Positions 1 through 11,967 of a DNA stretch of 64,000 nucleotides are shown here, piece by piece. The notes below the pieces were generated by a model. It worked only from the letters and a program-made list of their open reading frames with translations, made no database searches and was not told the DNA's origin. The position numbers and the translations under genes were made by a program. How positions within the stretch are numbered: position 1 is the first letter of the stretch; each line of letters starts with the position of its first letter. Source of the stretch: Pogona vitticeps (lineage: Eukaryota; Chordata; Lepidosauria; Squamata; Agamidae); the NCBI RefSeq assembly GCF_051106095.1, contig NC_135783.1, forward strand, positions 326,410,322 through 326,474,321, read 5' to 3'.

Positions 1-3000
1 TGTCGCCCCCTTCTCTTGCCTTCACACTTTCCCAACATCAGGGTTTTTTAAATACATCGCTACCAGAAAGCTTTGACTATGTGTATCTTTGTTGGCAAGG
101 TGATGTCTCTGCTTTTCTAGATTTCTCTGCTGTCTAGGTTTGCCATTGCTTTCCTCCCAAGAAGCAGGTGTCTTTTAATTTTGTGGCTGCTGTCACCATT
201 CAGACCACTTTTTGCTCTCTCCTTTTTCACCCTCATTAAGAGGTTCTTTAATTCCTCCACATTTTCTGCCATCAGAGTGGTATCATCTGCATATCTGAGG
301 TTGTTGATATTTCTTCCAGCAATCTTAATTCCATTTTGGGATTCATCCAGTCCTGCCCTTTGCATGATACAATCTGCATATAAGTTAAATAAGCAGGGAG
401 ACAATATACAGCTTTGTCGTACTCCTTTCCCAATTTTGAACCAATCAGTTGTTCCATATCCAGTTCTAACTGTTATTTCCTGTCCCTGTTTCTCAGGTGA
501 TAGATAAGATGATCAGGCATTCCCATTTCTTTAAGAACTTGCCATAGTTTGCTGTGGTCCACACAGTCAAAGGCTTTGCTTAGTCAATGAAGCAGAAGTA
601 GATGTATTTCTGGAGCTCTCTGACTTTCTCCATAATCTAGTACATGTTAGCAATTTGGTCTCTAGTTCCTCTGCCCCTTCGAAATCCGGCTTGTACTTCT
701 GGGAGTTCTCGGTCCAAGCCTGCCTTGGAGGATTTTGAGCATAACCTTGCTAGTGTGTGAAATGAGTGCAATTGTACAGTAGTTGGAGCATTCTTTGGCA
801 TGACCCTTCTTTGGGACTGGGACATATACTGATCTTTTCCAATCCTTTTGCCACTGCTCAGTTTTCCAAACTTGCTGGCATATTGAGTGTAGCTCCTTAA
901 CAGCATCATCTTTCAAGATTTTAATTAGTTCAACTGGAATGCCTTCACCTCCACTGGCCTTGTTGTTAGCTGTGCTTTCTAAGGCCCACTTGAAATTGCT
1001 CTTCAGGATGTCTGGCTCAAGGTCAGCAACCACACTATCTGTGTTGTCTGGGACATCCAGATTTTTCTGTTATAATGCCTCTGTGTATTCTTGCCACCTC
1101 GTCTTGATGTCTTCTGCTTCTGTTAGGACCCCAGCATTTTTGCTCTTTATCATGTCCATCTTTGCACAAAATGTTCTTTAAAATCTCCAATTTTCTTTAA
1201 CAGATCTCTGATTTTTCCTTTTCTATTATTTTCCTCTATTTCTTTGCATTGTTCATTTAAGAAGGCCCTCTTGTCTCTCCTTGCTATTCCTTGGAAGTGT
1301 GCATTCAATTTTCTGCAACTTTCCCTATTTCCCTTGTGTTTTGTTTCCCTTCTCTTAACTGCTATTTCTAAAGCCTCGTTGGACACCCACTTTACTTTCT
1401 TGCATTTCTTTTCTTTGGGATGGTTTTTATTGCTGCCTCCTGTACAAGGTTACAAGCCTCCATCCATAGTTCTTCAGGCACTCTGTCCATCAAATCAGGT
1501 TCCTTAAATCTGTTCTTCAGTTCCACTGTGTACAGTGGTGCCTCGCACAGCGAGGTTAATCCATCCCGGATTAACCCTCGCTGTGTGAAATATTGCTGAG
1601 CGGGGCAGAAAAGCCCATTGGAATGCATTAAACAGTGTTTAATGTGTTCCAATCGGCTGCTGTACTCACCATTCAGCGATGTTTCTCTGATGGCCGGCAC
1701 CCATTTTCGCGCCCTCCCCTCGCTGAACGAGGGCGCGAAAATGACTGCGATCAGCTGTCCGCGGGTCCAAAATGGCCGCCGGAACAGCCAAAATGCCCGG
1801 CCGCAGCGTTTTCGCGCCCTTGGTAAGTGAGGGGAGGGCGCGAAAACGCTGCGCGCAGCCATTTTGGCTGTTCCGGCAGCGTTTTCGCGCCCTTCCCTTG
1901 CTTACCAAGGGCGCGAAAACGCTGCGGCTGGCCATTTTGGTTGTTCCGGCAGCCATTTTGAAGCCGTGGAACAGCTGATCGGCGGGTCGCAAAGCGAAGG
2001 TTGGTAAGCAAACCGCTTACCGACCTTCGCTCTGCGATTTTCGCCCATTGGGGGCATCGCATTAGCGATTGCAAAAGCGTCACCGTAGAGCGAATTCATC
2101 GCTCTGCGGGGCGCTCGTTGTGCAAGGCACCACTGTATTCATAAGGAATTTGGTTTAGATTATACCTCACTAGCCGAGTGGTTTTTCCTACTCTCTTCAG
2201 TTTAAGCTGGAATTTTGCTATAAAAAGCTGATGATCAGAGCCACTGTGAGCTCCAGGTCTTGTTTTTGCTGACTGTATAGAGCTTCTCCATCTTTGGCTG
2301 CAGAGAACATAATCAATCTGATTTCTGTATTGTCCATCTGGTGATGTCCATGTGTAGAGTCGCCACTTGTGTTGTTGGAAAAGAGTGTTTGTGATGACCA
2401 ACTTGTTCTCTTGACAAAACTCTATTAGCCTTTGCCCTGCTTCCTTTTGAACACCAAAGCCAAACATACCGGTTCCTTTTATCTCTTGACACCCTACTGT
2501 GGAACACCCTATAATGAGAAGAACATCTTTCTTTGGTGTCAGTTCTAGAAGATGTTGTAAGACTTCATAGAATTGATCAATTTCAGCCTCTTCAGCATCG
2601 GTGGTTGGTGCATAAACTTAGATTACTGTGATGTTGAAAGGTCTGCCTTGGATTCATATTGAAATCATTCTATCATTTTTGAGATTGTATCCCAGTACAG
2701 CTTTTCCCACTCTTTTGTTGACTATGAAGGCTACTCCATTTTTTCTATGGAATTCTTGCCCACAATAGTAGATAATCATTTAAATTGAATTTGCCCATTC
2801 CCGTCCATTTTAGTTCACTGATGCCCAGGATGTCAATGTTTATTCTTGCCATCTCCTGTTTGACCACATCCAGCATACCAGGGTTCATAGATCTTACATT
2901 CCAGGTTCCTACGCAGCATTCGTCTTTGCAGCATTGGACTTTCCTTTCACTTCCAGGCGTGTCCACAGCTTTGGCCCAACTCCTTCATTAGCTCTGGAGC

Positions 3001-3262
3001 TACTTGTACTTGTCCTCTGCTCTTCCTCAGTAGCATGTTGGACACCTTCCGACCTGAGTCCAGTGTCATATCTTTTAGCCTTTTGTTTCTGTTCATGGGG
3101 TATTCTTGGCAAAGATACTGGAGTGGCTGGCTTGCCAGTTCCTGCTCCAGGTGGATCGTGTTTAGTCAGAACTATCCACTTGGGTGTCCCTGCATGGCAT
3201 AGCCCATAGCTTCTCTGACTTACTCAAGCCCTTTCGCAATAACAAGGCAGCAATCCATGAAG
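1..3262 (-). mobile_element. BovB (RTE) LINE, near full length, cut by window edge
   Basis: A BovB non-LTR retrotransposon reads right to left. Its 5' end is near 3262, where the sequence matches the start of the plus-strand copy at 39562. Minus-strand frames give the endonuclease start (GTWNVRSMN, near 2905), GISELKWTG, SDHQLF (near 2240), the RT region (NKASGGEGIPVELIKILKDD near 940) and the catalytic YADD at 282-293. The C-terminal end lies beyond position 1. Compared with the copy at 39562 it has lost roughly 0.2 kb near 50-75, so the segment coding for the MYGSESW region is missing. Several frames are needed to follow the protein, so it is a dead copy. A Tigger-like element interrupts it at 1533-2135. 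BovB is typical of squamates and ruminants. Confidence 0.93.
1533..2135. mobile_element. Tigger-like (TcMar) non-autonomous DNA transposon, copy a
   Basis: The element starts CAGTGGTGCCTCGC and ends with the inverted form GGCACCACTG. It is flanked by TA at 1531-1532 and 2136-2137. When it is removed with one TA, the BovB sequence on either side closes up exactly, so this is a clean insertion. A CAG start with TA duplication is the hallmark of pogo/Tigger elements. It encodes no transposase. It is longer than the related copies at 20738 and 38789 because its GC-rich middle repeats a unit containing GCGTTTTCGCGCCC and GCCATTTTGG in both orientations. Confidence 0.85.
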
Positions 3263-3810
3263 GGTTTCTAGGACTTTCCTAAACCAAGCATCTCTTAGAT
3301 CCAGTCTAAAGCAAGTGCTGCTACATTTATTTCAGTTATATTTAATGTGTGTTTTGTCCTTAGCTGCAGGTATTAAAATGGTGGGAAATGCAATTTACAA
3401 TGTGGGAAACACACATCTCTTGTCCCTAAAGCACACTGAATTAGGATGTGATGAAGATACACCACATTTCTTGTTCTCAGCAGTTTTCAAGTCTCACCAT
3501 GCTGAGATCCCTGGCTGAAAGTTTCTCCCCCAGCTCTTTATTTCTCACACAAAATGAAACTCTGGTAGATAAGGTGCTGGAATGAATCTTGACTGCTCCA
3601 TCTGGTACAGGATCAGGCATGCAACTGAGACATGCCCAACAACTTAGCAATTAGCTGAATTAGCCATAGCAAGTTATGTAAACCGTATATGAAAACACAA
3701 AGGGATTCTAGCCATTCTTCTGCAAGTGTTGTATAAGGGAGCCCCACCCCTTTGTCACAGATTTTGGCCCTGAAATCTGAAAGAATAGTAAGTTGCTGAC
3801 TTGGAAATAT
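3263..3810. other. No recognisable feature
   Basis: Unique-looking, moderately AT-rich sequence between the BovB 5' end and a CR1 tail. No open frame with family features and no repeat family recognised. Confidence 0.5.
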
Positions 3811-3821
3811 AAATGAATCAT

Positions 3822-3962
3822 AGAATGATGGAGTCAGAAGGGGCCTATAAGGCCAACGAGCGCAGCCCTCTGCTCCATGCAGGAATCCAAATCAAAGCAG
3901 ATCTGTCAGATGATTGTCCAGTTTTCTCATGAATAGCTCCAGCGGTGATGTGCTCACCACCT
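3822..3962 (-). mobile_element. CR1-type LINE 3' end fragment
   Basis: The left edge carries the complement of the CR1 terminal repeat (ATCATAGAATGATGG), followed by the usual GGGGCCTATAAGGCCAACGAG and the CCAAATCAAAGCAGATCTG segment. Only about 140 bp of the 3' end is present. Severe 5' truncation is normal for CR1. Confidence 0.7.
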
Positions 3963-5300
3963 CCTGATTACCACTGAAGGCCCAATCTTTTGCTTCTCAG
4001 ATTTATGTTTTATGATATCCAAGACAACACAACCCTTCTGTTGTGACCACAGGGGTTAGAGACCAGTGAGAGACTAAGGAGGGCAACAAATTGACAAAAC
4101 CCAAGATTTTTCTTATGTGCTTACCTATTCAGGGTCCACAAGACTATTGAGGAAAATACATGCCTATGTCTCGGTTTCCTGTTTCTGGGTAGAAACCAGG
4201 AGCATCATATTCTACTCTCCTATGTTCTTCCCCTTCCTTTTTTTGGAAATATATGGGGAAATCTCAACACCTTAAAATGTGTGCATTTGAAAGATGAAGA
4301 CAAACATGATTTAGCCAGTGAGGAAAATCCATAAAATGCATAAATGCATTGTGAAAAAATATTTCAAGTAATTTCATATACAGTATTAGGAAAACACCTC
4401 GGACACACCTCAAAAATTTAGTGTGAAGACCTTAGATATGATAAGATTCTGATGGAATTCTTAAAAAAATAAATAAATAACTGGCAGATTTTCACATCCC
4501 AGTGAAAGACTAAAGCATTCTTTAAGTGGTACTTCCAGATCTGCTCTCACACAGAGAGAATTTAGCATTGAAGTGAGAATAAAGGCAAACAATCCGCTAA
4601 TTGCAATTTTAAATCCACTTGTCAGGAAGCCCCTACTCAAAGCTCTGACCTCCCTCTTGCTTCTGGACCATCAACATGTCTACAAGGGGACAGGTCACTG
4701 TCTGAAATGGTGCAACTGTCCCTTGCAGTTAGATCTGTCTGACAAGACTTTTTCAGAACATGATACTCAAAACAGCTCTTCTTGAGGGATTGCCACACAC
4801 TTCTTGCTCCCCGTGTCTGTTTTCCTTTCATTTCACGGTTTTTGAACAATGTGGGGAAGATTACTGGAAATATCCCTCCCTGCCCTCACTGTTTCCATGG
4901 ACATCCAATCAAAATAATCAACATTAACCCTATCATGGCTCCAAATAGAACTGTCATTGTGAGGCCTTGAAATCCTCCCACATTCCTGACAAATGGAGCT
5001 CATTAAAGAATCACTCCACAGAGGCCGCCTGGATAAAGACTCTCCAGTTCCAGTGTCTTGGTAGTTTCAATTGCTGACTTTCTGCCTTCCTCCATTTCCC
5101 CATGTCCAAGCAATTCAAGAAAAATGTGGATTATTTTCACCATAAATAGTTTTAGAATTTTCCTATGAAGTTTCAAAGAATCTTCTTGTTGCTTTCATGT
5201 ATATAAAATATGTGTTAGATATCATGGCATGGTAGCATAAATTCTTCTAAGGCACATAACGCAGCAGTACATTTTGATGTAAATGCAGTTGCTCAGAGTT
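3963..5300. other. No recognisable feature
   Basis: AT-rich unique-looking DNA. Short open frames at 4573-4785 and 4637-4849 have no recognisable domain and overlap on opposite strands. I see no repeat family. Confidence 0.45.
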
Positions 5301-5304
5301 TGGA

Positions 5305-6330
5305 AGTTATTCATCGTGTGCAATGCAGCCACACCTTCAAATCCTCCTTCATCCCACAAGACAACCTCCACCAGTGATGTAGTTTTGTAAGGCCTCTCAT
5401 GGCATCACACAACCTCTGTAAGAAAGCTCTACCCAGGGCAATGACTTTACAGGCAAAATTAAGGTCCCTGACTATCTCCTGCAGCTTCTTCAAAGTTATC
5501 TTGCACTGTACAAGGATCCTTTGAAGCTTTATTCTTAGCTCCACCAACTTTGTCCAAATAATGGACAACGTGCGCTTGACCTACCCTGTGCTTGAGCACC
5601 CATTCCAAAAAGGAGCTAAATTGCTCATATTCTGAACTGGGTGCTGAACAATCCACAGGTAGCCACCTATCCATGCAACTATCCTAACCCCAGTGGCTAG
5701 GATATGGAAACTGCATTTTAACCATTCATACAAAAAGTTAGCCACCACTCTGTCAGGGTAGTCTTTCAGTTACTCCTCCAGTATTGGCACCCTAATTGGA
5801 CTGGGTCCCTTTCTGAGTACTGGAGGTGCCAAGAGATAGTTTGCAACCACTCTCTGTGTCCCTTCCATCTGCTCCACCTGACTGGCACTTGGGTCATGCT
5901 GCCGATGCATGTGGCCCACTACATATGGAGCACTGGTGCCTAAACTTGCATGGCCTTCAACCACATGATCCCCAAGCATTAAATTCCCAGCAGACCAAGT
6001 GGGTTAAACCACCTGGCCCGCTACTGTGCAGTGGTTAATGGCCTATGCTTTTTGCACCAGATGACTGCACTTGAACCTATCTCCCAAAATAGGGCAGGAC
6101 AGGATAATCAACCAGAGTCATAGCACATCATGGGGAACATCCCAGTGCAAGCTGGGGCATAGAGCCATTCACACACGGAACCCGTCATTGTAAAGGAGCC
6201 ACACATGCCCTGGGAAATCTACATATGCTCTATAAAATAGATCCATATGTTGGATTACTGATAGGGCTCTTTTGAGGTGAGTACGAACCACTGTTCCTGC
6301 ATATATGAAAAAACCTGGCAACCAATTTGC
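5305..6330 (-). mobile_element. DIRS-like tyrosine-recombinase retroelement fossil (RT/RNase H part)
   Basis: Minus-strand translations resemble the RT/RNase H junction of DIRS-group retroelements. One frame has LNFACKVIALGRAFLQRL with GLTKLHHWWRL (about 5365-5470). Further up are WVLKHRVGQAHVVHYLD (about 5570-5620) and PIRVPILEE plus YPDRVVANFL (about 5730-5790). The order and spacing fit the DIRS RT end followed by RNase H. The fossil is old, broken in several places and without visible termini; its right limit is uncertain. I did not see the recombinase. Confidence 0.65.
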
Positions 6331-8150
6331 CCAGCATTGCTCTGGCTTACGCTGCTGAAGTTTCTCCCTATGCCTGTCTTCTTCCTTGTAGTCTTATTTT
6401 CCTCAATTTTTCTGTTCAGCAAGTCAAATATGTCAATGTATTAACCCTTTCAAAAAAATTTCTGCTGTGCCCAATAGGAGATGATCTCCCAGTGGTAAGA
6501 ACTGATCTCTCTCTGAAAGAGCGCATTGGGCAATAGAATTATACCTCGTATTGGGTGTAGCTGGGCAGACTACGTACCTCCACCACTCCTGTATCTGTAC
6601 TACTTTGCTGAGCAGCCACAAGGTTTGGGACTATACCTGTGGTGACCCTCCATATATGTGTATGTCCCTGCTCCCATTGCCTGCAGAAATGAGGTCAAAG
6701 AGACCAGCATAATTAGGCTCCCGGTGCCCCATGGCCAAGTACCCACAGGTTATATATAATGACTGATGAAAGTTGTGATCATGTTTTGCATAACACCAAG
6801 ATGTGTGTCTCTCTGTGTGTATTTTCACAGATATCCAGAATTTCATGCAAATGTGAAAGACGGAGAGACAGGGACAGAGAGATTTTATTGCTTCAAATAC
6901 AAGGGCATTATATTATTTCAGAGAAGATGCAATATGTTAGACTGATAAGAGATCCACTCTCACTCTTCACTTTCTAACTTTATTGGACACTTCTGTATGG
7001 TTTTAGTGTGTCACTGTGGTCCAGTGATCTAAAAATGAGTCCATTAGCTCTAGAGAGATGTTCTCAAGTTCTCAGTCCATAAGACATATTGGATTTTTTA
7101 TCATTGCTGAAAATTCTCTTGCAGAGTTAGGCTGGCATAACAGTAACTGTGTAACTTTTGGAGGCAAATTGCCTCAGGTTAAAAAAATCACAATCGGCAG
7201 TATCGGTTGCATAATAAGCGATACAACTCACTGTACAACATATGACATCACTTGAGACAATTTGCCTCCATGTTTACATGGTTTATGTTATACAAGAGGA
7301 TTTTAGCCATTTAGTCCAAGGTGGCAGGTGACCTTCTTTCCTCACCCAGGATTCCCAGTGCAACCCTGCGGCTCCCAGTCTCCCAATAGCCTCCAACCCT
7401 CTCAGGTTAAAATGATGAAAAAGTGTCCTTTACATTGTCTGGAGAGCACAGGGCAATTTTTCCATGATTTAGTCCTCTGACTTCCTTTAACTTACTAAAA
7501 ATCAAGACATTTCAATTTTTGAAGGAGGGGAGGAGTCATGGAATATGTGTAGGGGGCTGTGGGTACTGGAAGATGGATAAGTCCTCAAAGGGAGGGGGGC
7601 ATGTGTAGTCTCCTGAATCTCTGGAAGTTGCACAATTTTGATTTAGTCTCTTTGAAAAAAAAACAGCAATACTGGGTTTGCTCAAATATAAGTGTGTGTG
7701 GTGATGGGAATCAGTTCCCATTTTATTAGAATGAGGTTGAAGCCAGAATGACCATGTATAATAGAGGCCTGCCAGTATTGCAACCTGGGAATATCTAGCC
7801 AATCAGAGAAGGCCTTTGAACACAGAAGAGCCCAAGACACCACTGCCATCAACAGATCATCACTTCAGTTCTCCAGGGGAATTTCCTGCTTCAAGTAGCT
7901 ATCTCTTCATGTTCTTGGTCTATACATGAAATGATGGGATAAATTTCAGGCCATCACTTCAGCCACTCCCATGCATTCTTGGCAAAATGGATAATCTTAA
8001 TAGTTTCAAAAACTGGAGATGATGAAACAGTTCATCTTATGATTTGACACATGTGGCAGAAGATCTGTAATGAATACAAACAAACTCAAGTAAGGGCCTC
8101 TTTCCAGGCTTATTCCCTGGCAGGGATGGTGGCAAAGAAATTGTAACTTT
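6331..8150. other. No clear feature
   Basis: Mostly unique-looking sequence. Minus-strand frames around 6430-6850 could be more of the neighbouring retroelement fossil, but no motif could be placed. The rest shows only short chance frames. Confidence 0.35.
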
Positions 8151-8159
8151 CCTCTACCA

Positions 8160-8990
8160 CTGTACATTGTTATCCAATTAAGCTGTTTTGCATAATACTG
8201 GACACAGTAGTCTGTGCCCAGGCAACCTCCTGCTTAGACTAATGCAATTAGTATGGATCTATTCTTGACGATAATACAGATGCTGCAGCAAGTGTAGTAT
8301 GCAGCAGCTAGGCTGCTAACAGAAACATCTTTCAGTAGCCACATGACAGCCATTCTGAAGAATTTGAACTGCCAATGTGCTTCCAGTCTGAGTTCAAGGT
8401 GTTGACAGTGACTTATAAAGCACTAAAGAGTTCCAGACCTGGAGGCTTGAAGCAATGCCTCTCCCTATTTAGACCTGCCCAGTCAATAAGATCCACTAGG
8501 GATGCCTTCCCCCTATTGAGAATAGTTTATTATAAGGAGACACAGGGAAGGGTTTTCTCGGCTGTGGCACTCTGATTGTGGAATGCCTTCCCTTGGAGCC
8601 TTGATTGGCACACACATTGGCATCATTTTGACTTCAGTGGAGTTCTACAGAACCTATAGGGTTTGAAGATCATAGCCTGAACAGACTTTACAATGGTCTT
8701 AATTAGAGATGGGCATGCACTGCCACTTCAGTGGTTTCTATCCGTGCCTCCTCTGGGCACTGCCTCTGAGTGAGTGCCTGCCTGAGGAGGCAGACTAAGA
8801 AGCACCAAACACCTGTTCATCTGAAGGACAAACCAGACTTGATGTCTGAATGTTGTGTTTTAAATTATTTGATTTTTCCATTGTTTTATACATCTTATGG
8901 TTTAAAATTGTTTATACAGATCTGTAACCCACTCTTGAGATCTTGTGATATAGGATGGGCTATAAATTTTTTAAAATAAATAAAAGAAAG
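8160..8990 (+). mobile_element. L2 LINE 3' part with internal hAT-like insertion
   Basis: The frame from 8375 reads LTVTYKALKSSRPGGL, then RPAQSIRST and GRVFSAVAL followed by a LWNAFP-like reading. This is the C-terminal ORF2 signature of L2 elements (TYKALHGLAP, RAFSVAAPRLWNSLP). The 3' end is GATGGGCTATAAATTTT followed by an (AAAT)-rich tail at about 8945-8990. Upstream codons are decayed, so this is an old copy. About 135 bp near 8706-8840 looks like a hAT-type insertion. Confidence 0.75.
8706..8840. mobile_element. hAT-type MITE fragment (TAGAGATGGGC end)
   Basis: The piece starts with an Ac-like terminus (TTAGAGATGGGCATGC). It contains GAAGCACCAAACACCT and GACAAACCAG, which recur with similar spacing at 38660-38700. 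No matching opposite terminus is visible, so it is partial. Confidence 0.4.
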
Positions 8991-9219
8991 AAAGACATCT
9001 CTAATGTGTATTGGTCCAGGAGATAAGATGTCAGAGTCTTTTGGGGCCAGGTTGCATTATAGAATCAAGGTATAATCATTCATGTCCTTGACAATATTGA
9101 GACATGCCTGGAAGATCATGTAGATTGTTGGGCATTAAGGTCAGACTCTTCTCAGTTCTATGACTCTGGGCATCATTTTAATACTGGATGATTAATAATT
9201 TGATGGATTGTGATCTTCT

Positions 9220-9345
9220 GGCATATTTTGTTTTAATTTTAAACTTATACGACACTGGTCACTTTGTATATTTATATTTTGGGTTTCCTTGAGGCAACTG
9301 GTCCTGAAAAGCAACATATAAATATTTGCAAAAGTAAATTAAATG
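9220..9345 (+). mobile_element. Probable L2-like LINE tail
   Basis: A TTTAATTTTAAACTT stretch is followed by CTTGAGGCAACTGGTCCTG and CAACATATAAATATT, the layout of an L2 3' untranslated tail. It is too short and diverged to assign firmly. Confidence 0.35.
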
Positions 9346-10725
9346 CCAAGACTCCAAAAAAAAAAAAAATCTGTTCTGGCAGAGAGTTGAAGAAGAAAAA
9401 CATTCTTTAAAATTCTACAAAATTATGTATACTTTTTTAAAAGGCAGATTTTAATGGCTTTTTAAAAATGTATCCCTTTCCTTCCTGTATCTCTTTATTC
9501 CCAGCACTGAGGGAATCCAGTGTGCACACACATGTGCACAGACACATACAACTGCTGGTGTCTTTCATTCCATGTCCAGGTCTGGACTGTATCACTTCAG
9601 AGAACAAGGGAAATGTCCCATGCATAGGAGACAGGAGCGGGGGGGCCCACGAAATCCTTCCACTTAAGATATAAGTGAGGAAGAAGAGTGCTAAAGAAAG
9701 CAGCCAAATTGACATGGCTGGAATCTTATGACAGTATGAAAAGGGGAGCAAATGCACAACGAATAGATGTATAAACAAATACTGTAAATATTCCCTTCTT
9801 ACTGCCATAAAAATGCTTTGAGTCAAGGAGGTCCAGGGAAGCATATTTTCTTAAGTTGCCACTCTTTCCTTTCCACTCTCTATGTAAAGACATGAAGAAT
9901 ATCTTCAATTATCAGTCACCTCTCCTAAACATCAGAAAATGCTTTACTTTTCAAGCTTGAATGACCTTCTCACTGAGAGAAACTGTCTCTAACTGGGACC
10001 TGGGCATTCTCTCTCTCACTGCCTCTTTTTATCTCTCATTCACCTTCAACCTCATAAAATATGTTAATGGAGACCTATGTCCTGGCTCTTAACATTAAAG
10101 AGAAGGCTCCTTCACTTACACATGCATATTTTTATTTTAAGTACCAGCCTGTTTCTCATTTAGTTTCATGGAACGGTCTGTCTTCTTAAATGTTGTTTTT
10201 GCTCCTCCTCTCACAACACTATCAACCTATTAAGAAAAAATAATAATCTAGGAAGCATTTTGTCTTTGACTGTCTTCATTTTCTCCTCTCACCTTCTCTT
10301 TTAAGTCTGTTCTTCAAAGGGATTAAGAAATCACCGAGCAGATTGTGGTTGATCTGGTGCCCCACTTATCTCTTCCAGGTTAACCAAGTCACAGAGGGTG
10401 ATATTGCATGGATGAGAGAGGTTGCTTTCTCTCTTGCTATCAAACTAGATTCATCTCATTGACTTCAATGGATTTCTACAGAGAGTTATGTTCTGAGACT
10501 ATATGACCACCTGCTAGTGACTGACAGATAGAAAGTACTGATACCAAGAAAGGAATAGAAGTGCTTGGGAAAAGAGCTAATGGGAAGCCTGTCAGATGGA
10601 TATTCTTCTTTGAATCATATTGAGAAAAAGAATTAGGGCCAGACAAGCATTACAAAATCTACAGTAACAGTTTTCAGATAGTTAATTACATCTCTTTTAG
10701 CAATAATAAAGTAAATAACCCAAAA
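9346..10725. other. No recognisable feature
   Basis: Unique-looking DNA. A 135-residue minus-strand frame at 9437-9844 has hydrophobic stretches but no family signature, no partner exon and biased composition, so I do not call it a gene. Confidence 0.4.
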
Positions 10726-10726
10726 T

Positions 10727-10895
10727 GAGGGTGTTGTGGCACTTTTAAGAGAAACACATTTATTTTAATGTGGGTTTTTGCACAGTTACAGTCCATTTCT
10801 TCCTATGTCTGAAGAAGTGGGTTGCACCCATGAAAGGTCATGGTGAAATAAATTTATTAAAGGTGCTGCAATACTTTTTGTTTTTGCTGGAGGCC
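10727..10895 (+). mobile_element. Penelope-like terminal repeat (type 2) with hammerhead-like core
   Basis: The segment carries the inverted GTTGTGGCACTTTTAAGAG at its left and AATAAATTTATTAAAGGTG at its right. Between them is CTGAAGA (10809-10815), a 6-bp stem (10817-10822 with 10826-10831) and GAAA (10832-10835). This order, CUGANGA, stem II, GAAA, is the hammerhead ribozyme core known from Penelope-like elements. Related decayed pieces lie near 19490, 43100 and 63730. Self-cleavage is not shown by sequence alone. Confidence 0.6.
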
Positions 10896-11079
10896 TGTGG
10901 AGTTCATAATCGTCAGCCTAGAAGTACCAATGTAAGGATGCAAAATATGATTAGAAGAACATTTTTATGAATAAAGGGTTTGCAAATCACATGGTCAGTG
11001 AAAGCATGGATTTCTCACTCCTCTCTGTGAAAAGAAAAAAATCCACATATGCATATGCTATAGAGTTTACTTTCCAAGA

Positions 11080-11620
11080 TGCTTCTTGCGAAGAAGAGAG
11101 GCACATAGAATCATCATAGGGTTGGAAGGGACCTTGGAGGTCTTCTAGTCCAACCCCCTGCCCAAGGCAGGAGACCTCATACCATCCTGGACCCCATACC
11201 ATTCCGGACAGATAGCTGTCCAATCTTTTCTTGAAAACCTCCAGTGATGGGGCACCCACAACATCGGGAGGCAACCTGTTCCACTGCTTAATGGTTCTCA
11301 CCGTCAGGAGATTCCTCCTTATTTCCAGATTGGATCTCCCTCTGACAAGTTTCCACCCATTGGTTCTTGTCCTACCCTCAGGCACAATGGAGAATAAATT
11401 GATGGCCTCTTGCCTGTGGCAACCCTTCAGATATTGGAAGACTGCTATCATCTCTCCCCTCAGTCTTCTCTTCGTTAAGCTAAACATACCTTGTTCTTTT
11501 ACTTATTCTTCATAGGATTTAGCCTCCAGTCCCCTTATGATCTTTCTTGCTCTTCTCTGCACCCCCTCCAGGATCTTAATGTCTTTTCTGGAGGAGCATT
11601 ACTGTTGTCTACCTGTTATT
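11080..11620 (-). mobile_element. CR1 LINE 3' end with ORF2 C-terminus
   Basis: A minus-strand frame (10987-11487) reads KRRLRGEMIAVFQYLKG, then RTRTNGWKL, RSNLEIRRNLLTVRTIKQWN, RLPPDVVGAPSLEVFKKRLD. This is the well-known CR1 ORF2 C-terminus. The 3' end lies near 11105, with AGAATCATCATAGGGTTGG complementary to the CR1 terminal repeat. The frame stays open for over 150 codons, so this is one of the better kept CR1 copies in the window. It is 5' truncated near 11620. Confidence 0.9.
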
Positions 11621-11624
11621 ATCA

Positions 11625-11960
11625 CTAGTCCTGTTGTTCAGCCATGGTTACCATAGTAAGTTGTCCTACAGCATGTAAGTAACTTCCACCCATACTCCAT
11701 ATTGGCATGGCTAAAAAAATTGTCTTGAAGCAGAAGGGTGAATGAATATTAGTGGCATAAAGAAAATTAGGTAGAAGTAGGCTTATGAAGCACTCTTACT
11801 AAATGTTTTATTCCTGTTCAAAAAGCCTGTTGACAGTTTGTTAATTACCATTAGATTTTTTTTGCCTGCAACATGAGACTAAGAAAAGGTGTGTGTGTGT
11901 GTACACAACTGTGCAACACTTCATCAACTCCATTTCTACTTACAGTGATCCTAGTAGATT
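11625..11960. other. No recognisable feature
   Basis: Unique-looking sequence with a short (GT)n run near 11892. No repeat family or gene recognised. Confidence 0.4.
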
Positions 11961-11967
11961 TTCTATG

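Noticed and set aside
9437-9844. 135-codon minus-strand open frame
   Set aside because: Hydrophobic and Cys-rich in parts but no motif or splice context; the Cys run comes from a CA-rich stretch.
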